Shown in pieces: positions 1-8,031 of a stretch of 20,826 bases of DNA; positions within the stretch are counted from its first letter, which is position 1; every line of letters begins with the position of its first letter. Both the position numbers and the translations under genes were made by a program. The notes under the pieces were generated by a model. That model did no database searches and was not told the DNA's origin. It saw nothing but the letters and a program-made list of their open reading frames with translations. The stretch spans positions 1-20,826 of the forward strand of contig JACQGW010000336.1 in assembly GCA_016199325.1 (NCBI GenBank). Reading direction: 5' to 3'. The DNA is from Chloroflexota bacterium (GTDB lineage: Bacteria > Chloroflexota > Dehalococcoidia > JACQGW01).

Positions 1-100
1 GAGTCCCCTGAAAAAAGGCTCTTTGGCGCGATTCAAGCACCGATTTCACGAGTGTTTCCGCCAGTCGGATACGCGCGATCTGGCTTTTTTCAGGGGACTC
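1..100. repeat. Inverted-repeat (MITE-like) element at the window edge
   Basis: Positions 1-17 (GAGTCCCCTGAAAAAAG) are a perfect inverted copy of 84-100, enclosing 66 bp with no coding content. The element lies 22 bp past the stop of the permease gene, so its stem, which contains an A/T run, could also end that transcript. The left flank is outside the window, so a target duplication cannot be tested. No transposase is visible. It could be a non-autonomous mobile element or a long terminator hairpin. Confidence 0.6.
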
Positions 101-122
101 ATGACAATGCAGGGCTGATCGC

Positions 123-1028
123 TTACGCCAGCCGCAACCGCGGGTCGAAGGCATCCCGCAGGCCGTCGCCGAGGATGTTGATGCAGAGAATGGTGATCAT
201 CAGGGCGACGCCCGGCAACGTGGTCACCCACCAGGCCCGGTCCATGAACCTTCTGCCTTCGGCCAGGATGGATCCCCATTCCGGCTGCGGCGGCTGCACC
301 CCGACGCCGAGGAAGCTCAGCGAGCCCCCCGCCAGGATCGCCGTCGCCATCCCCAGCGTGGACACGACGATCACCGGCGCCACGACGTTCGGCAAGATGT
401 GAAGGACGATGATCCTGCCGTCCCGACAGGCGATCGCCCTGGCCGCTTCGATGTACTGCATCTCGCGGATCACGAGCGTTGAGCTCCGCACCAGGCGGGC
501 GTACTGGGGGATACCGGAGACGCCGACCGCGATCATCGCATTCAGGATGCCGGGGCCGAGGACGGCGATGACGACGAGCGCCGAGAGCAGCCCGGGGAAC
601 GCTAGCATCATGTCTACGAGCCGCATGAGGACCATGTCGGCGCGGCCGCCGTAGTAGCCCGAGATGAGTCCGAGGATGACGCCGACGGAGGCGCTGATGG
701 ACACCGCCACCGCCCCCATCAGGAGCGTGGTGCGGCCGCCGAACAGGATACGGCTCAGGATATCCCGCCCTGAGTAGTCGGTGCCCATCCAGTTGACTGC
801 GCTCGGCGGCCGGAGGACTTTGGTCGGCGTGACTTCGAGGGGGTCGTAGGGAGCGATGACCGGCGCAAAGACGGAGGCGAGGATGAGGAGCAACAGGATC
901 GCCAGGGCCACCTGCGCGCTCGCATTCCGCCGCAGTTGGCGAATCGCGATCCCGAGATAGGTCTCGCCCTGCTTCGGCTTCTGGCTTGCCCGAAGTGCTG
1001 GCAGCGCACCGGTCCTCACTGAGCCCAT
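123..1028 (-). CDS. dppC: ABC peptide/oligopeptide transporter permease, DppC type
   Basis: A 301-residue inner-membrane permease of the DppC/OppC family, the usual length. A cytoplasmic N-terminus precedes TM1 (about residues 40-62, ending in APVIAPYDP). The family signature GTDYSGRDILSR follows, then five more hydrophobic segments. The EAA loop that contacts the ATPase is present (QYIEAARAIACRDGRIIVLH), and the C-terminal LSFLGVGVQPPQPEWGSIL and DGLRDAFDPRLR are typical. The ATG at 1028 is preceded by GGGAG about 6 nt upstream. It is the last gene of the minus-strand cluster, separated from the DppB gene by a 263-bp gap that holds a hairpin repeat. It should pair with DppB and take substrate from the upstream lipoprotein. 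The DppD/DppF ATPases are not in the window. Substrate specificity cannot be read from the sequence; the symbol denotes the family only. Confidence 0.93.
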   Translation of the reverse strand: MGSVRTGALPALRASQKPKQGETYLGIAIRQLRRNASAQVALAILLLLILASVFAPVIAPYDPLEVTPTKVLRPPSAVNWMGTDYSGRDILSRILFGGRTTLLMGAVAVSISASVGVILGLISGYYGGRADMVLMRLVDMMLAFPGLLSALVVIAVLGPGILNAMIAVGVSGIPQYARLVRSSTLVIREMQYIEAARAIACRDGRIIVLHILPNVVAPVIVVSTLGMATAILAGGSLSFLGVGVQPPQPEWGSILAEGRRFMDRAWWVTTLPGVALMITILCINILGDGLRDAFDPRLRLA

Positions 1029-1117
1029 TCCCTTCTCCCGCGTTCTCCGCTATCAGCAGCCAGCGACCACGAACTGGTACATCTGGCAAGTCCATTGGAG
1101 ATTGGCCCGCCCGTCCA

Positions 1118-1203
1118 TTGTCATGCTGAGCCGCAGCGAAGCATCTCCCCGGACGCTGCCGGTTCGAGCCGGGGAGATGCTTCGCTGCGGCTCAGCATGA
1201 CAA
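1118..1203. repeat. Perfect 35-bp palindromic hairpin repeat (REP-like) inside dppBC
   Basis: Positions 1118-1152 are exactly inverted at 1169-1203, with a 16-nt loop at 1153-1168. The arms contain TCATGCTGAGCCGCAGCGAA and its complement. By recollection, similar CATGCTGAGC(C)GCAGCGAAGCAT palindromes are dispersed in several bacterial genomes, so this is probably a REP or MITE family member. It sits in the 263-bp spacer between dppB and dppC and would form a very stable RNA hairpin within the presumed transcript. Confidence 0.85.
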
Positions 1204-1291
1204 ACGGGGCGTCGCAAGATCAGCAAGTGATTTGCCGGGGTGGACCGCGAACCCAAGACCAGAAACCCGAAACCCCTACGCCCTCTCCGGT

Positions 1292-2224
1292 TCACGTCTT
1301 CGCCCCGAACCGGATCCGCGGATCAAAGAAGCCATAGGAGATGTCCACCAGGAGATTGACGAGCGCGTAGGTGGTGGCGATGACCAGGACGGTCCCCTGG
1401 ACCAGGGGGAAATCCCGCCGGAAGATGGCATCCACGAGCATGCGGCCAACGCCGGGGCGCGCGAAGATCGTCTCCGTCACGACGGTGCCGGCCAGCAGGG
1501 TGCCGAACTGCACGCCCATGATCGTCACGACGGGGATCAGGGCGTTCTTCAGCGCGTGGCCGTAGAGGACGACACGCTCCTGCAAGCCTTTCGCTCGGGC
1601 GGTCACGACGTACTCCTGCGCAAGGACTTCGAGCATGCTCGTCCGCGTGATGCGAGCGGTCAGGCCCGAGGTGATCCAGCCCAGGGTGAGCGCTGGGAGG
1701 ACCAGCCGGTTGATGCCGCCGGTGCCTGTCGCCGGGAACCAGCCGAGCGTGAACGAGAAGATCGAAAGGACGAGCAGGCCGGACCAGAAAATGGGCATGG
1801 AAACGCCGAACAGCGCAAACAGCATGCAGAGCGTGTCGATCCAGGTGTTCCGCTTGACCGCGGCGAGGATCCCCAGGACGACGCCGCAGGCGACGGCGAC
1901 GCTCATCGCCGCCGTCGCCAGCTCGATCGTGCTCGGCAAGCGGAACAGGATCTCATCCCAGACGGCGCGGTTGGTGAAGATCGACCGCCCCAGGTCGCCA
2001 CGGACAACGTGCGACATGTACTCGACGTACTGGACGTAGAGCGGGCGATTCAAGCCCAGCTCGGCGCGCAACTGCTCGACGTCCTTCTTCGAGACGTCGG
2101 CGGCCGAGACCATCAACAGGACCGGGTCGCCGGGCACCAGGTGGATCATCGAGAAGATGACCACCGACACCCCGAACAGGACGAGCAAAGATGCCAACAA
2201 TCGCCGAAGAATGTACTGAGCCAT
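1292..2224 (-). CDS. dppB: ABC peptide/oligopeptide transporter permease, DppB type
   Basis: A 310-residue permease of the DppB/OppB family at full length. It opens with MAQYILRRLLASLLVLFGVS (TM1), then HLVPGDPVLLMVSA and an ELGLNRPLYVQYVEY stretch typical of the family's periplasmic loop. TM2-TM6 and the EAA loop (EYVVTARAKGLQERVVLYGH, then ALKNALIPVVT) follow, and the C-terminus ends in DISYGFFDPRIR. The chosen ATG at 2224 overlaps the stop of the substrate-binding protein (TGATG), showing translational coupling; a GTG one codon upstream is also possible. It should form the membrane channel with the DppC-type partner downstream, although a 263-bp repeat-bearing gap separates them. No ATPase gene is present in the window. 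Confidence 0.93.
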   Translation of the reverse strand: MAQYILRRLLASLLVLFGVSVVIFSMIHLVPGDPVLLMVSAADVSKKDVEQLRAELGLNRPLYVQYVEYMSHVVRGDLGRSIFTNRAVWDEILFRLPSTIELATAAMSVAVACGVVLGILAAVKRNTWIDTLCMLFALFGVSMPIFWSGLLVLSIFSFTLGWFPATGTGGINRLVLPALTLGWITSGLTARITRTSMLEVLAQEYVVTARAKGLQERVVLYGHALKNALIPVVTIMGVQFGTLLAGTVVTETIFARPGVGRMLVDAIFRRDFPLVQGTVLVIATTYALVNLLVDISYGFFDPRIRFGAKT

Positions 2225-4002
2225 CACGAAATCGAGACGTCCATCACCTTGTACATGTAGGTGCCGTTCGTGTCAATGCTCAGCCCCTGGATGCTCTTGT
2301 GGGCGGCGAAGAGCTTCGGCAGCTCGAAGAGCGGAATCATGTAGGCCCGCTCCATGGCGTGCTGGTAGAGCTTGGCGTAGAGATCCCTTCGCTTCTCGCT
2401 CCCGACGGGCAGGGCGACGCCCTCAGCCGTCATCTTGTCGAGGTCGCTGTCACAGGCCTGAGCGAAGGCCAGTGGGTTCCCGCAGGCGAAGATCCTCGCG
2501 GCGACGTCGGGGTCGTTGTTGACCCGAGCGGAGTAGGCGAGGTGGACTTCGCCGGCCGAGGAGGCCCGCGTCAGCTCGGCGGTCTCGCGAGTGTCCAGCA
2601 CCACCTCGATCCCGACCTTCTTGAGCTGGGCCTGGAGTCCCTCATGGACGCGTGGCAGCGTGAGCACCATGTTCTGGTTGTAGAGATCGATCAGCTTCAG
2701 TCGCTGGCCGCTCTTCACCCTGATCCCGTCCGGCCCGGCTTTCCAGCCGGCCGACTCCAGCAACTGCTTGGCCTTCTCCGGGTCGTACGGATATAGCCCT
2801 TTCAGCTTGCTCTGGATCTCGGGGGTAGCGCCCCACATGTTGGACGTCACCGGAGCGTAGGCGGGTCTGATCAGGCCGAAATAGATGGGCACCAGCGCCT
2901 CGCGGTCGACGGCGTGCAGGATGGCCTGGCGAACGGCCAGCTCATCGGTCGGCGGTTTCTTGACGTTGGGCAACCAGCCCACGGGCGTGCCGTTGCGGAT
3001 CGCCTGGATGAGCTGGAGATCCTTGTGGCCTTTGACGCGGTCGATGCTCTCCATGGGCACGTCTTCGAGCAGGTTGATCTCGCCCGACTCCAGCGCGCCG
3101 AGCGCTGTCCCCGGCTCGTAGATGGGCTTGAAGATGACCTTGTCCAGCCAGGCCGGTCCCTTGTTCTTGTAGCGGGCCGGCGCCCACTTGTAGTCGTCCC
3201 ATCGCTGCATCACCAGACGGTCGTCGGGCACCCACTCGACGAACTTGTACGGGCCGGTCCCGACCGGGCGCTGCCCGAAGTCCTTCCCCAACTGCTTGAG
3301 CGCCTTGGGGGAGGTGACCATGAGGAACTTGCGCGGGAGCCTCAGCAGGAAGACGTTGTACACGTTCTTGAAGACCACCTTGAGCGTGTACTCGTCGGGC
3401 GCCTCCATGCGGTCGAGCGGGCCCAGATAGGAGCCGGCGGCCTGGGATTTGTTCGCCGGGTCCTTGGCCCACTCGAAGGAGGTGATCCAGGCCGCCGCGT
3501 TCATCGGCTCGCCGTCGTGGAAGCGGACGTCTCGCCGCAGGCGGAACGTGTAGGTCAGGCCATCCGGCGAGATCTCCCAGTCCGTCGCCAGTCCCGGCAC
3601 GATCTTGTAGTCGATGTCCATGTCGACCAGGTTGTCGAACATGCAGTCGATGGCTTCCCAGGCGACGACGTTGGCGTGGAAGAGCGGGTTGAGCGACGCC
3701 TCCATCGGCGTCATGTGCGCCCAGGTCAGCGTCCCGCCCTTCTTTGGAGCGCCCGGCGCGGCGGCCGGGGCCGTCGTCGGCTTGGCCGCTGCCGGAGCAG
3801 GTGCCGCCGACGTGGCGGCGGGCGGCGCGGCCGCCGGAGCGCAGCCGGCCAGGAGTGAGCCGAAGCCGGCCCCGGCGGCCAGCGCGCCGCCGTAGCGCAG
3901 CAGTTCACGCCGGCTCAGCCGGAGGGCCTGCAAGAGCTTGATCTCAGGGTCCCAATGTCCGGTCGTTTCTGCCCATTGGACCGGGTCGCGAATCGGTTTC
4001 AC
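2224..4002 (-). CDS. Extracellular solute-binding lipoprotein, family 5 (SBP1), Tat-type signal
   Basis: A 592-residue peptide/nickel/opine-type (SBP_bac_5) binding protein. The N-terminus carries a twin-arginine motif (SRRELL, residues 30-35), a hydrophobic stretch, and a lipobox LAGC with Cys54, followed by an Ala/Pro/Thr linker to about residue 95. The mature domain begins KKGGTLTWAHM and has family hallmarks: LATDWEISPDGLTYTFRLR with VRFHDGEPM, GTGPYKFVEW, and VRQAILHAVDREALV. I chose the GTG at 4002 because GGAGG lies 6 nt upstream; the longer frame to 4056 lacks such a site. It is expected outside the membrane, lipid-anchored, feeding the DppB/DppC pair that follows directly (TGATG overlap). 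It lies 99 bp downstream of the GGT-family gene. The ligand is unknown; the neighbouring genes suggest a peptide or amide. Confidence 0.93.
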   Translation of the reverse strand: MKPIRDPVQWAETTGHWDPEIKLLQALRLSRRELLRYGGALAAGAGFGSLLAGCAPAAAPPAATSAAPAPAAAKPTTAPAAAPGAPKKGGTLTWAHMTPMEASLNPLFHANVVAWEAIDCMFDNLVDMDIDYKIVPGLATDWEISPDGLTYTFRLRRDVRFHDGEPMNAAAWITSFEWAKDPANKSQAAGSYLGPLDRMEAPDEYTLKVVFKNVYNVFLLRLPRKFLMVTSPKALKQLGKDFGQRPVGTGPYKFVEWVPDDRLVMQRWDDYKWAPARYKNKGPAWLDKVIFKPIYEPGTALGALESGEINLLEDVPMESIDRVKGHKDLQLIQAIRNGTPVGWLPNVKKPPTDELAVRQAILHAVDREALVPIYFGLIRPAYAPVTSNMWGATPEIQSKLKGLYPYDPEKAKQLLESAGWKAGPDGIRVKSGQRLKLIDLYNQNMVLTLPRVHEGLQAQLKKVGIEVVLDTRETAELTRASSAGEVHLAYSARVNNDPDVAARIFACGNPLAFAQACDSDLDKMTAEGVALPVGSEKRRDLYAKLYQHAMERAYMIPLFELPKLFAAHKSIQGLSIDTNGTYMYKVMDVSIS

Positions 4003-4101
4003 GTTCCCCCTCCTGTTGGTGACATCACAACGCTTTTCCTGACGAACGCAATCCATCTCGACTGACCAGGCCTGCTCTCTGCATCCCCCCTTCCTGCCGC
4101 G

Positions 4102-5826
4102 TCAGTATCCCGCGGCGACCGCCAGTCGGAATGGATCGACACCGCCGTGGAGCCGTCCGGTTCCCGGATGGATCAGGATGCCAAGCGGCGTCGAGAAGTG
4201 ATAGGCATTGAAAGACTCCTCGACCACCCGCGCCCGATGGCCCATTGCCGCCAGCCCCGCCGGAACCGACGCCGGGAAGCGTGAGTCGACCAGCACCGCA
4301 GGCCCGCTACAGTCGATGCGCGGCGCGGCAATGGCGTCCTGCACACTCATGCCGTGGTCGAGAACGTTGACGACGATCTGCGCCATCGCATTGATGATCC
4401 TGGCGCCTCCCGAAGCGCCGATCGCCAGAAGGGGGCGGCCATTCCGCAGCACGAGCAAGGGTGTCATGTTATTGAGCCCGCGCTTGCCCGGTGCCAGGGA
4501 GTTTGGCCGATCCGGCTCGGGGTTGAGCCACTGCATCGCATTGTTGAGCAGAATCCCGGTGCCAGGGACGACTGCCCCGCAGCCAACGGGGTCGGCCAGC
4601 GTCTGGGTCAGGGTGACGGCGTTCCGCTCGCGATCCACCGCACAGAGGTGGGTCGTCGACGAGCCACCGCCTGTCGCCTGGACGGCGGTAGCGTCGACCA
4701 CTGCCGGAGCCGTCGCATCGTCGAAAGCCCAGGGGTTGCCCGGCTCGACCGCCGTAGCGGCCCGTGTCGGATCGATGCCGGCACGAACCACGCCTGCGTA
4801 CTCCCTGGATGTGAGCCCCCGCCACGGCACGGACACCTGCTTGGGGTCGCCGACGTAGCGGCGGTCGGCGAAGGCTCGGCGGAACGCCTCGGCTTCCAGA
4901 TGGAGGCTCTCGGGGGCGCCGGCCCCCCTCGACGCCAGGTCGTACCCCTCCAGGATGTTCAGGCTCTGCTGGGCGGTGATGCAGCCGCTGGCGCCGGGGA
5001 CGCCGGCAATCTGGTGGCCCCGGTAGTCGGTCACCAGCCCCCCTTCGACGATCGTCGCCCGATAGCGGGCCAGGTCTTCCTCGGCGATGAGCCCACCTTG
5101 CTCCTGCATCGCCCGCGCGATGGCCCTCGCCGTCGCCCCCTCGTAGAAGGCACTGGGCCCGTCGTCGGCGATGAGGCGGAGCGTTCGAGCCAGGTCGGGC
5201 TGCACCAGCCGGTCAGCCGGGGCCAGTGCGTCCTCAGGACGAGGTGGGAAGCCGCCGGGAAGGAAGATGGCGGCGCTGGTCGGGAATCGGCTCAGGAGCG
5301 GCATGTTCATGGCGAGCCGGAGATATGTCGGCAAGGTCACCGGCACCCCCTCTTCGGCATAGCGAATGGCCGGCGCCAGCGCCTCGCGCAGCGGGATCGT
5401 GCCGAACCGTTCGAGCGCGAGCGCCAGCCCCCGGACCAGGCCGGGCACCGCCGCGGCTCGATAGCCGACGATGTTGGCATCATCCCTCACTTTTCGCCAG
5501 CCGAAGCGACCGGTGCTCATCTCCTCTGCCAGCTCGTAGGCGTCCGGTGTCGCCGCGAGCGGCGCGTCCATGGCGAAGTCGACAACGACGTTTCGCCCGG
5601 AACCGGCGAGGTGGACGACCATCAGGCCACCGCCGCCCAGGCCGCTCGCGCCGGGCTCGACGACCGCGAGCGCGAAGGCCATCGTGACGGCAGCGTCGAC
5701 GGCGTTGCCGCCCCGCTGGAGCACCGCCAGCCCGGCCTGGACGGCCAGCGGATGCTTGGCCGCGACCATGCCACGGTCGGCGACTGCCTCCTCTTTGTCG
5801 ATTCGCCAGACGCTGGTCGACGTCAT
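4102..5826 (-). CDS. Gamma-glutamyltransferase-family Ntn hydrolase, copy 1 (atypical substrate pocket)
   Basis: A 574-residue protein of the GGT family, autoprocessing N-terminal-nucleophile hydrolases. The hallmark AAKHPLAVQAGLAVLQRGGN-AVDAAV lies at residues 22-47. The processing site and nucleophile is Thr391 (SSTTHLCAVD), and the oxyanion-hole glycines are in ASGGARI (473-474). Residues that hold the gamma-glutamyl group in E. coli GGT are changed: Arg114 aligns with Ala85 (DFAMDAP), the DD containing Asp433 with Gln-Trp (432-433), and Ser462-Ser463 with Asn452-Asn453. It has no signal peptide, so it is probably cytosolic, unlike classical periplasmic GGT. The ATG at 5826 overlaps the dipeptidase stop (ATGA), with GAGGAGG 7 nt upstream. 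It is likely an intracellular acylase or amidase for imported compounds; true glutathione hydrolysis is doubtful. Confidence 0.88.
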   Translation of the reverse strand: MTSTSVWRIDKEEAVADRGMVAAKHPLAVQAGLAVLQRGGNAVDAAVTMAFALAVVEPGASGLGGGGLMVVHLAGSGRNVVVDFAMDAPLAATPDAYELAEEMSTGRFGWRKVRDDANIVGYRAAAVPGLVRGLALALERFGTIPLREALAPAIRYAEEGVPVTLPTYLRLAMNMPLLSRFPTSAAIFLPGGFPPRPEDALAPADRLVQPDLARTLRLIADDGPSAFYEGATARAIARAMQEQGGLIAEEDLARYRATIVEGGLVTDYRGHQIAGVPGASGCITAQQSLNILEGYDLASRGAGAPESLHLEAEAFRRAFADRRYVGDPKQVSVPWRGLTSREYAGVVRAGIDPTRAATAVEPGNPWAFDDATAPAVVDATAVQATGGGSSTTHLCAVDRERNAVTLTQTLADPVGCGAVVPGTGILLNNAMQWLNPEPDRPNSLAPGKRGLNNMTPLLVLRNGRPLLAIGASGGARIINAMAQIVVNVLDHGMSVQDAIAAPRIDCSGPAVLVDSRFPASVPAGLAAMGHRARVVEESFNAYHFSTPLGILIHPGTGRLHGGVDPFRLAVAAGY

Positions 5827-6995
5827 CCGCAGACCTCCTCGAAGACCCGAAGGAAGTTCTCGCCGAGGATGGCCTTGATCTCGCCATCGGAGTAGCCACG
5901 GGCGACGAGCCCACGCGTGATGTTGATGAATTCCCGATAGTCTCGAACGCCCTTCAGCGTCCTCAGCCACTCGGATTCCTGCCAGGCGCGCTTCCATTCC
6001 GGGTATTCGGACTCGTTCGCCCATTGCCCGATCTCAACCAGCAGCCAGTGGGGCATGCAAAGCGGCCAGTCCGTGCCGATACCGACATGCTCGACGCCGA
6101 TCAGATTCACGATGTAGTCGACGTGGTCGAGGAAGTCCTCGACGGTCGGCTGGGGCTTGTCGCCCAGGAAGGTCGGCAGCGTCACGACGCCGACGGCGCC
6201 GCCGGTGCCGGCGATCGCCCGCAGCGCCTCGTCTGTCTTGCCGCGCGGGTGGCCCGAGAGCGCGAGCGCGCACGTGTGGCTGGCGACGACGGGCGTCCGT
6301 GAGACCTTGCAGGCGTCGATGGTGGACTGCTGCCCGGTATGGCCGGTATCGACGATCATTCCGAGGTCGTTCATGCGCTGGACAACCCGGATGCCGAAGG
6401 AGGTCAGTCCGGCGTCGCCGCGATCGGTGCAGCCGCCGCCGGCGAGGTTCGTGCTGTTGTAGGTCAGTTGGACCATCCGCATGCCCAGGTCGTAGAAGAG
6501 ATTCAGCCGGTCCAGGTTTTGTTCGATGGCCAGCGTGTTCTGCGAGTGCAGGTAGCCGGCGCGCTTGCCCTCGGCTTTGGCCCGGCGGATGTCCCTGGCT
6601 TTGAGCGCCTTGACCAGCCACTCGACGCCGTCGAAGGTCGCCGTGACGTTGGCGATGCCGTGCAGGACCTGCTCGAAGGTGCCGTTGCCGCACTGGCGGC
6701 TGCCGGCCGTGATGCCGGACGTCTCCCACCACTCGCGGAAGACCTCGGACTGGCCCCGTGCCGCCAACCGGTCGGGCAGGTTTCGTGCGACCGAAAAGGC
6801 ACGGTAGGCGTTGCGGTCGCGCTGGTAGTCCGGCCGGAGCTCCTGGTTCATCTCCTCGGTGAAGGCGGCCGGGCCGCAGGGACCCTGGAAGAGCATGTCG
6901 ACGACGATGCTCTCGGCGTGCAGCCGGCGGGCACGCTCCTCCTGGCCGGCGTTGAGACCGAAGTCGTAGATCTCAGGTTCTCGGCTATCGTCCAT
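5823..6995 (-). CDS. Peptidase M19 (membrane dipeptidase) family protein, copy 1
   Basis: A 390-residue M19-family (renal-dipeptidase-like) TIM-barrel hydrolase. Recognisable parts are FYDLGMRMVQLTYN (167-180), GDAGLTSFGIRVVQRMNDLG, the two metal-binding His in VDTGH (His219) and VASH (His240), GHPRGKTDEALRA (Arg251), GIGTDW (Asp309), and the C-terminal GYSDGEIKAILGENFLRVFE. The usual HxD after VVD is Leu35-Phe36-Gln37, and the bridging Glu aligns with Gln152, so only the second metal site looks complete. There is no signal peptide. The start is the ATG at 6995, with AGGGGAGG just upstream; this matches the length of copy 2 exactly. It overlaps the GGT-family gene downstream by 4 nt and follows the GntR gene by 90 bp. 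It probably cleaves an imported dipeptide or cyclic amide; it could also be a non-canonical mononuclear enzyme. Confidence 0.88.
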   Translation of the reverse strand: MDDSREPEIYDFGLNAGQEERARRLHAESIVVDMLFQGPCGPAAFTEEMNQELRPDYQRDRNAYRAFSVARNLPDRLAARGQSEVFREWWETSGITAGSRQCGNGTFEQVLHGIANVTATFDGVEWLVKALKARDIRRAKAEGKRAGYLHSQNTLAIEQNLDRLNLFYDLGMRMVQLTYNSTNLAGGGCTDRGDAGLTSFGIRVVQRMNDLGMIVDTGHTGQQSTIDACKVSRTPVVASHTCALALSGHPRGKTDEALRAIAGTGGAVGVVTLPTFLGDKPQPTVEDFLDHVDYIVNLIGVEHVGIGTDWPLCMPHWLLVEIGQWANESEYPEWKRAWQESEWLRTLKGVRDYREFINITRGLVARGYSDGEIKAILGENFLRVFEEVCG

Positions 6996-7085
6996 GACCA
7001 CCTCCCCTGCCCAGGATGAATGCCTCAAAGCTCAGCGGCGCCAACGACGAACCTGCCTGCTCAAGCTTGACGAACCACCCGCCGT

Positions 7086-7817
7086 CTATCGACCGGCTGG
7101 TGATACGCTCACAGCGGCGACCGTGCTGAGTTCCCCCTGATTCCTCTCATGCATGAGCCGGATGACGTTTTGTTCGGCGTTGGCCACGTGCTCGCGCGCG
7201 GCGCGCTCGGCGTGATCCGGGTCGCCGCTCACGATGGCATCGACAAGGATCTGATGGATACCGCCAAACCGACCCAGAGCAGCCACGAGGTGGTCGCGGT
7301 CCAACCGAACCAGCGAGCGCCACTGCGTATCGACCTGGGACCAGTGTTGGAAGAGGCGCCGATGCTGGGCGCAGGTGACGAGGAGCGTGTGGAAGCGGGT
7401 GTCCATCTCGAAGAGCGCCGCGTATTCCTCCCGGGCGTTGGCCTCGTTCATCTCGTCCACCGCTCGCTGAAGGCGCAAGTGCTCGTCGGCCGATCCCCGT
7501 TGGGTTACCAGCCGGATGGCGAGCCCCTCAAGGATGGCGCGCAGGGCGAAAATCTCGTGAATGTCGCCCGCGGACACCTGCGCCACGAACGTGCCTCTGC
7601 GGGGCACGCTGACCAGCAACCCCTCGTGCTCGAGCTGGCGAATCGCCTCCCGGATGGGCAGACGACTGACACCCAGTTCACGGGCCAGGTCCCGTTCGAC
7701 GATGCGCTCGCCGGGGCGTAGCACGTTGCCGGCGATGGCGTTGCGAATGGCGTCGGTCACCTGGTCACGGAGAATACTCGTCGCGATGGGGCTGAAGCGT
7801 CCATCAACAGCGTGCAA
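7086..7817 (-). CDS. GntR-family transcriptional regulator, FCD (FadR) subfamily
   Basis: A 243-residue regulator. The N-terminal winged helix-turn-helix spans about residues 12-78 (LRDQVTDAIRNAIAG, ELGVSRLPIREAIRQLEHEG, VPRRGTFVAQVS). It is followed by an all-helical FCD ligand domain with the metal-site pattern (MDTRFHTLLV, a mid-domain IHQILVDAIVSGD, and EHVANAEQ). The frame is open to a GTG at 7889, but that start would lie upstream of the predicted transcription start. A TTG at 7817 has GAGGAG 5 nt upstream and is chosen. Its own leader holds the operator GGTAT-N5-ATACC, which is repeated before the MBL-fold gene, so it likely autoregulates and controls both halves of the cluster. FCD proteins usually respond to small carboxylates; the effector here is probably a breakdown product of the imported amide. 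Confidence 0.92.
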   Translation of the reverse strand: MHAVDGRFSPIATSILRDQVTDAIRNAIAGNVLRPGERIVERDLARELGVSRLPIREAIRQLEHEGLLVSVPRRGTFVAQVSAGDIHEIFALRAILEGLAIRLVTQRGSADEHLRLQRAVDEMNEANAREEYAALFEMDTRFHTLLVTCAQHRRLFQHWSQVDTQWRSLVRLDRDHLVAALGRFGGIHQILVDAIVSGDPDHAERAAREHVANAEQNVIRLMHERNQGELSTVAAVSVSPAGR

Positions 7818-7847
7818 CTGTTCTCCTCGCTCTGGTCTACGTGATAC

Positions 7848-7862
7848 GGTATCTGGGATACC
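7848..7862. promoter_or_regulatory. Predicted GntR operator upstream of gntR
   Basis: The site GGTATCTGGGATACC is a perfect inverted repeat, GGTAT-N5-ATACC (GGTATC-N3-GATACC). A further GATAC half-site at 7843-7847 makes three alternating half-sites. It lies 17 nt past the predicted -10 and 30 nt before the TTG start, a position where a bound repressor would block transcription. The same pattern occurs before the MBL-fold gene at 14821-14835. Confidence 0.7.
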
Positions 7863-7879
7863 AGATGTCGGACGGGCGC

Positions 7880-7908
7880 ATTCTAGCACACCTGGATGAT
7901 CGTGGGAA
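7880..7908 (-). promoter_or_regulatory. Predicted sigma70-like promoter of gntR
   Basis: On the minus strand there is TTCCCA (7903-7908), a 17-bp spacer, and TAGAAT (7880-7885) preceded by TGC, an extended -10. Transcription would start near 7873 and read through gntR and on to the dipeptidase. This placement supports the TTG start for gntR. Confidence 0.5.
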
Positions 7909-7909
7909 G

Positions 7910-7944
7910 TCAGCGTTCAGCAATCAGCGGTCAGCCCTCAGAAG
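7910..7944. repeat. Tandem heptamer repeat TCAGCNN
   Basis: Five consecutive 7-nt units, TCAGCGT, TCAGCAA, TCAGCGG, TCAGCCC and TCAGAAG, share the TCAG(C) core and vary in the last two bases. They lie directly upstream of the gntR -35 element and downstream of the GGT2 stop. The rest of the gap (7945-8031) shows no gene and no convincing terminator, only the near-repeats TTGCTTGCTG and ATGCTTGCTG. Confidence 0.7.
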
Positions 7945-8031
7945 AACGACGACTCGGCAAGTCCGACGCTGGTGACATTGCTTGCTGCTGAATGCTTGCT
8001 GGGATCCTGGCGGTTCGTCTGGTCTGGCGTG

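Noticed and set aside
46..1095. A 349-residue minus-strand open frame, longer than the DppC frame it covers
   Set aside because: Its translation is Arg/His/Pro-rich low-complexity sequence with no family features, while the frame 123-1028 is an unmistakable permease.
4354..5895. A 513-residue plus-strand open frame
   Set aside because: It is the antisense of the GGT-family gene, with Arg/Gly/His-rich composition caused by GC-rich third positions.
4102..6995. Glutathione breakdown pathway (GGT plus Cys-Gly dipeptidase with a glutathione importer)
   Set aside because: It was attractive from family names, but the gamma-glutamyl-binding residues are absent in both GGT homologues and the enzymes appear cytosolic.
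7818..7889. N-terminal extension of the GntR protein to the GTG at 7889
   Set aside because: That start overlaps the predicted -10 and operator, and the TTG at 7817 has a strong ribosome-binding site.
7910..7944. CRISPR-like repeat array
   Set aside because: The units are only 7 nt, with no spacers and no cas genes nearby.
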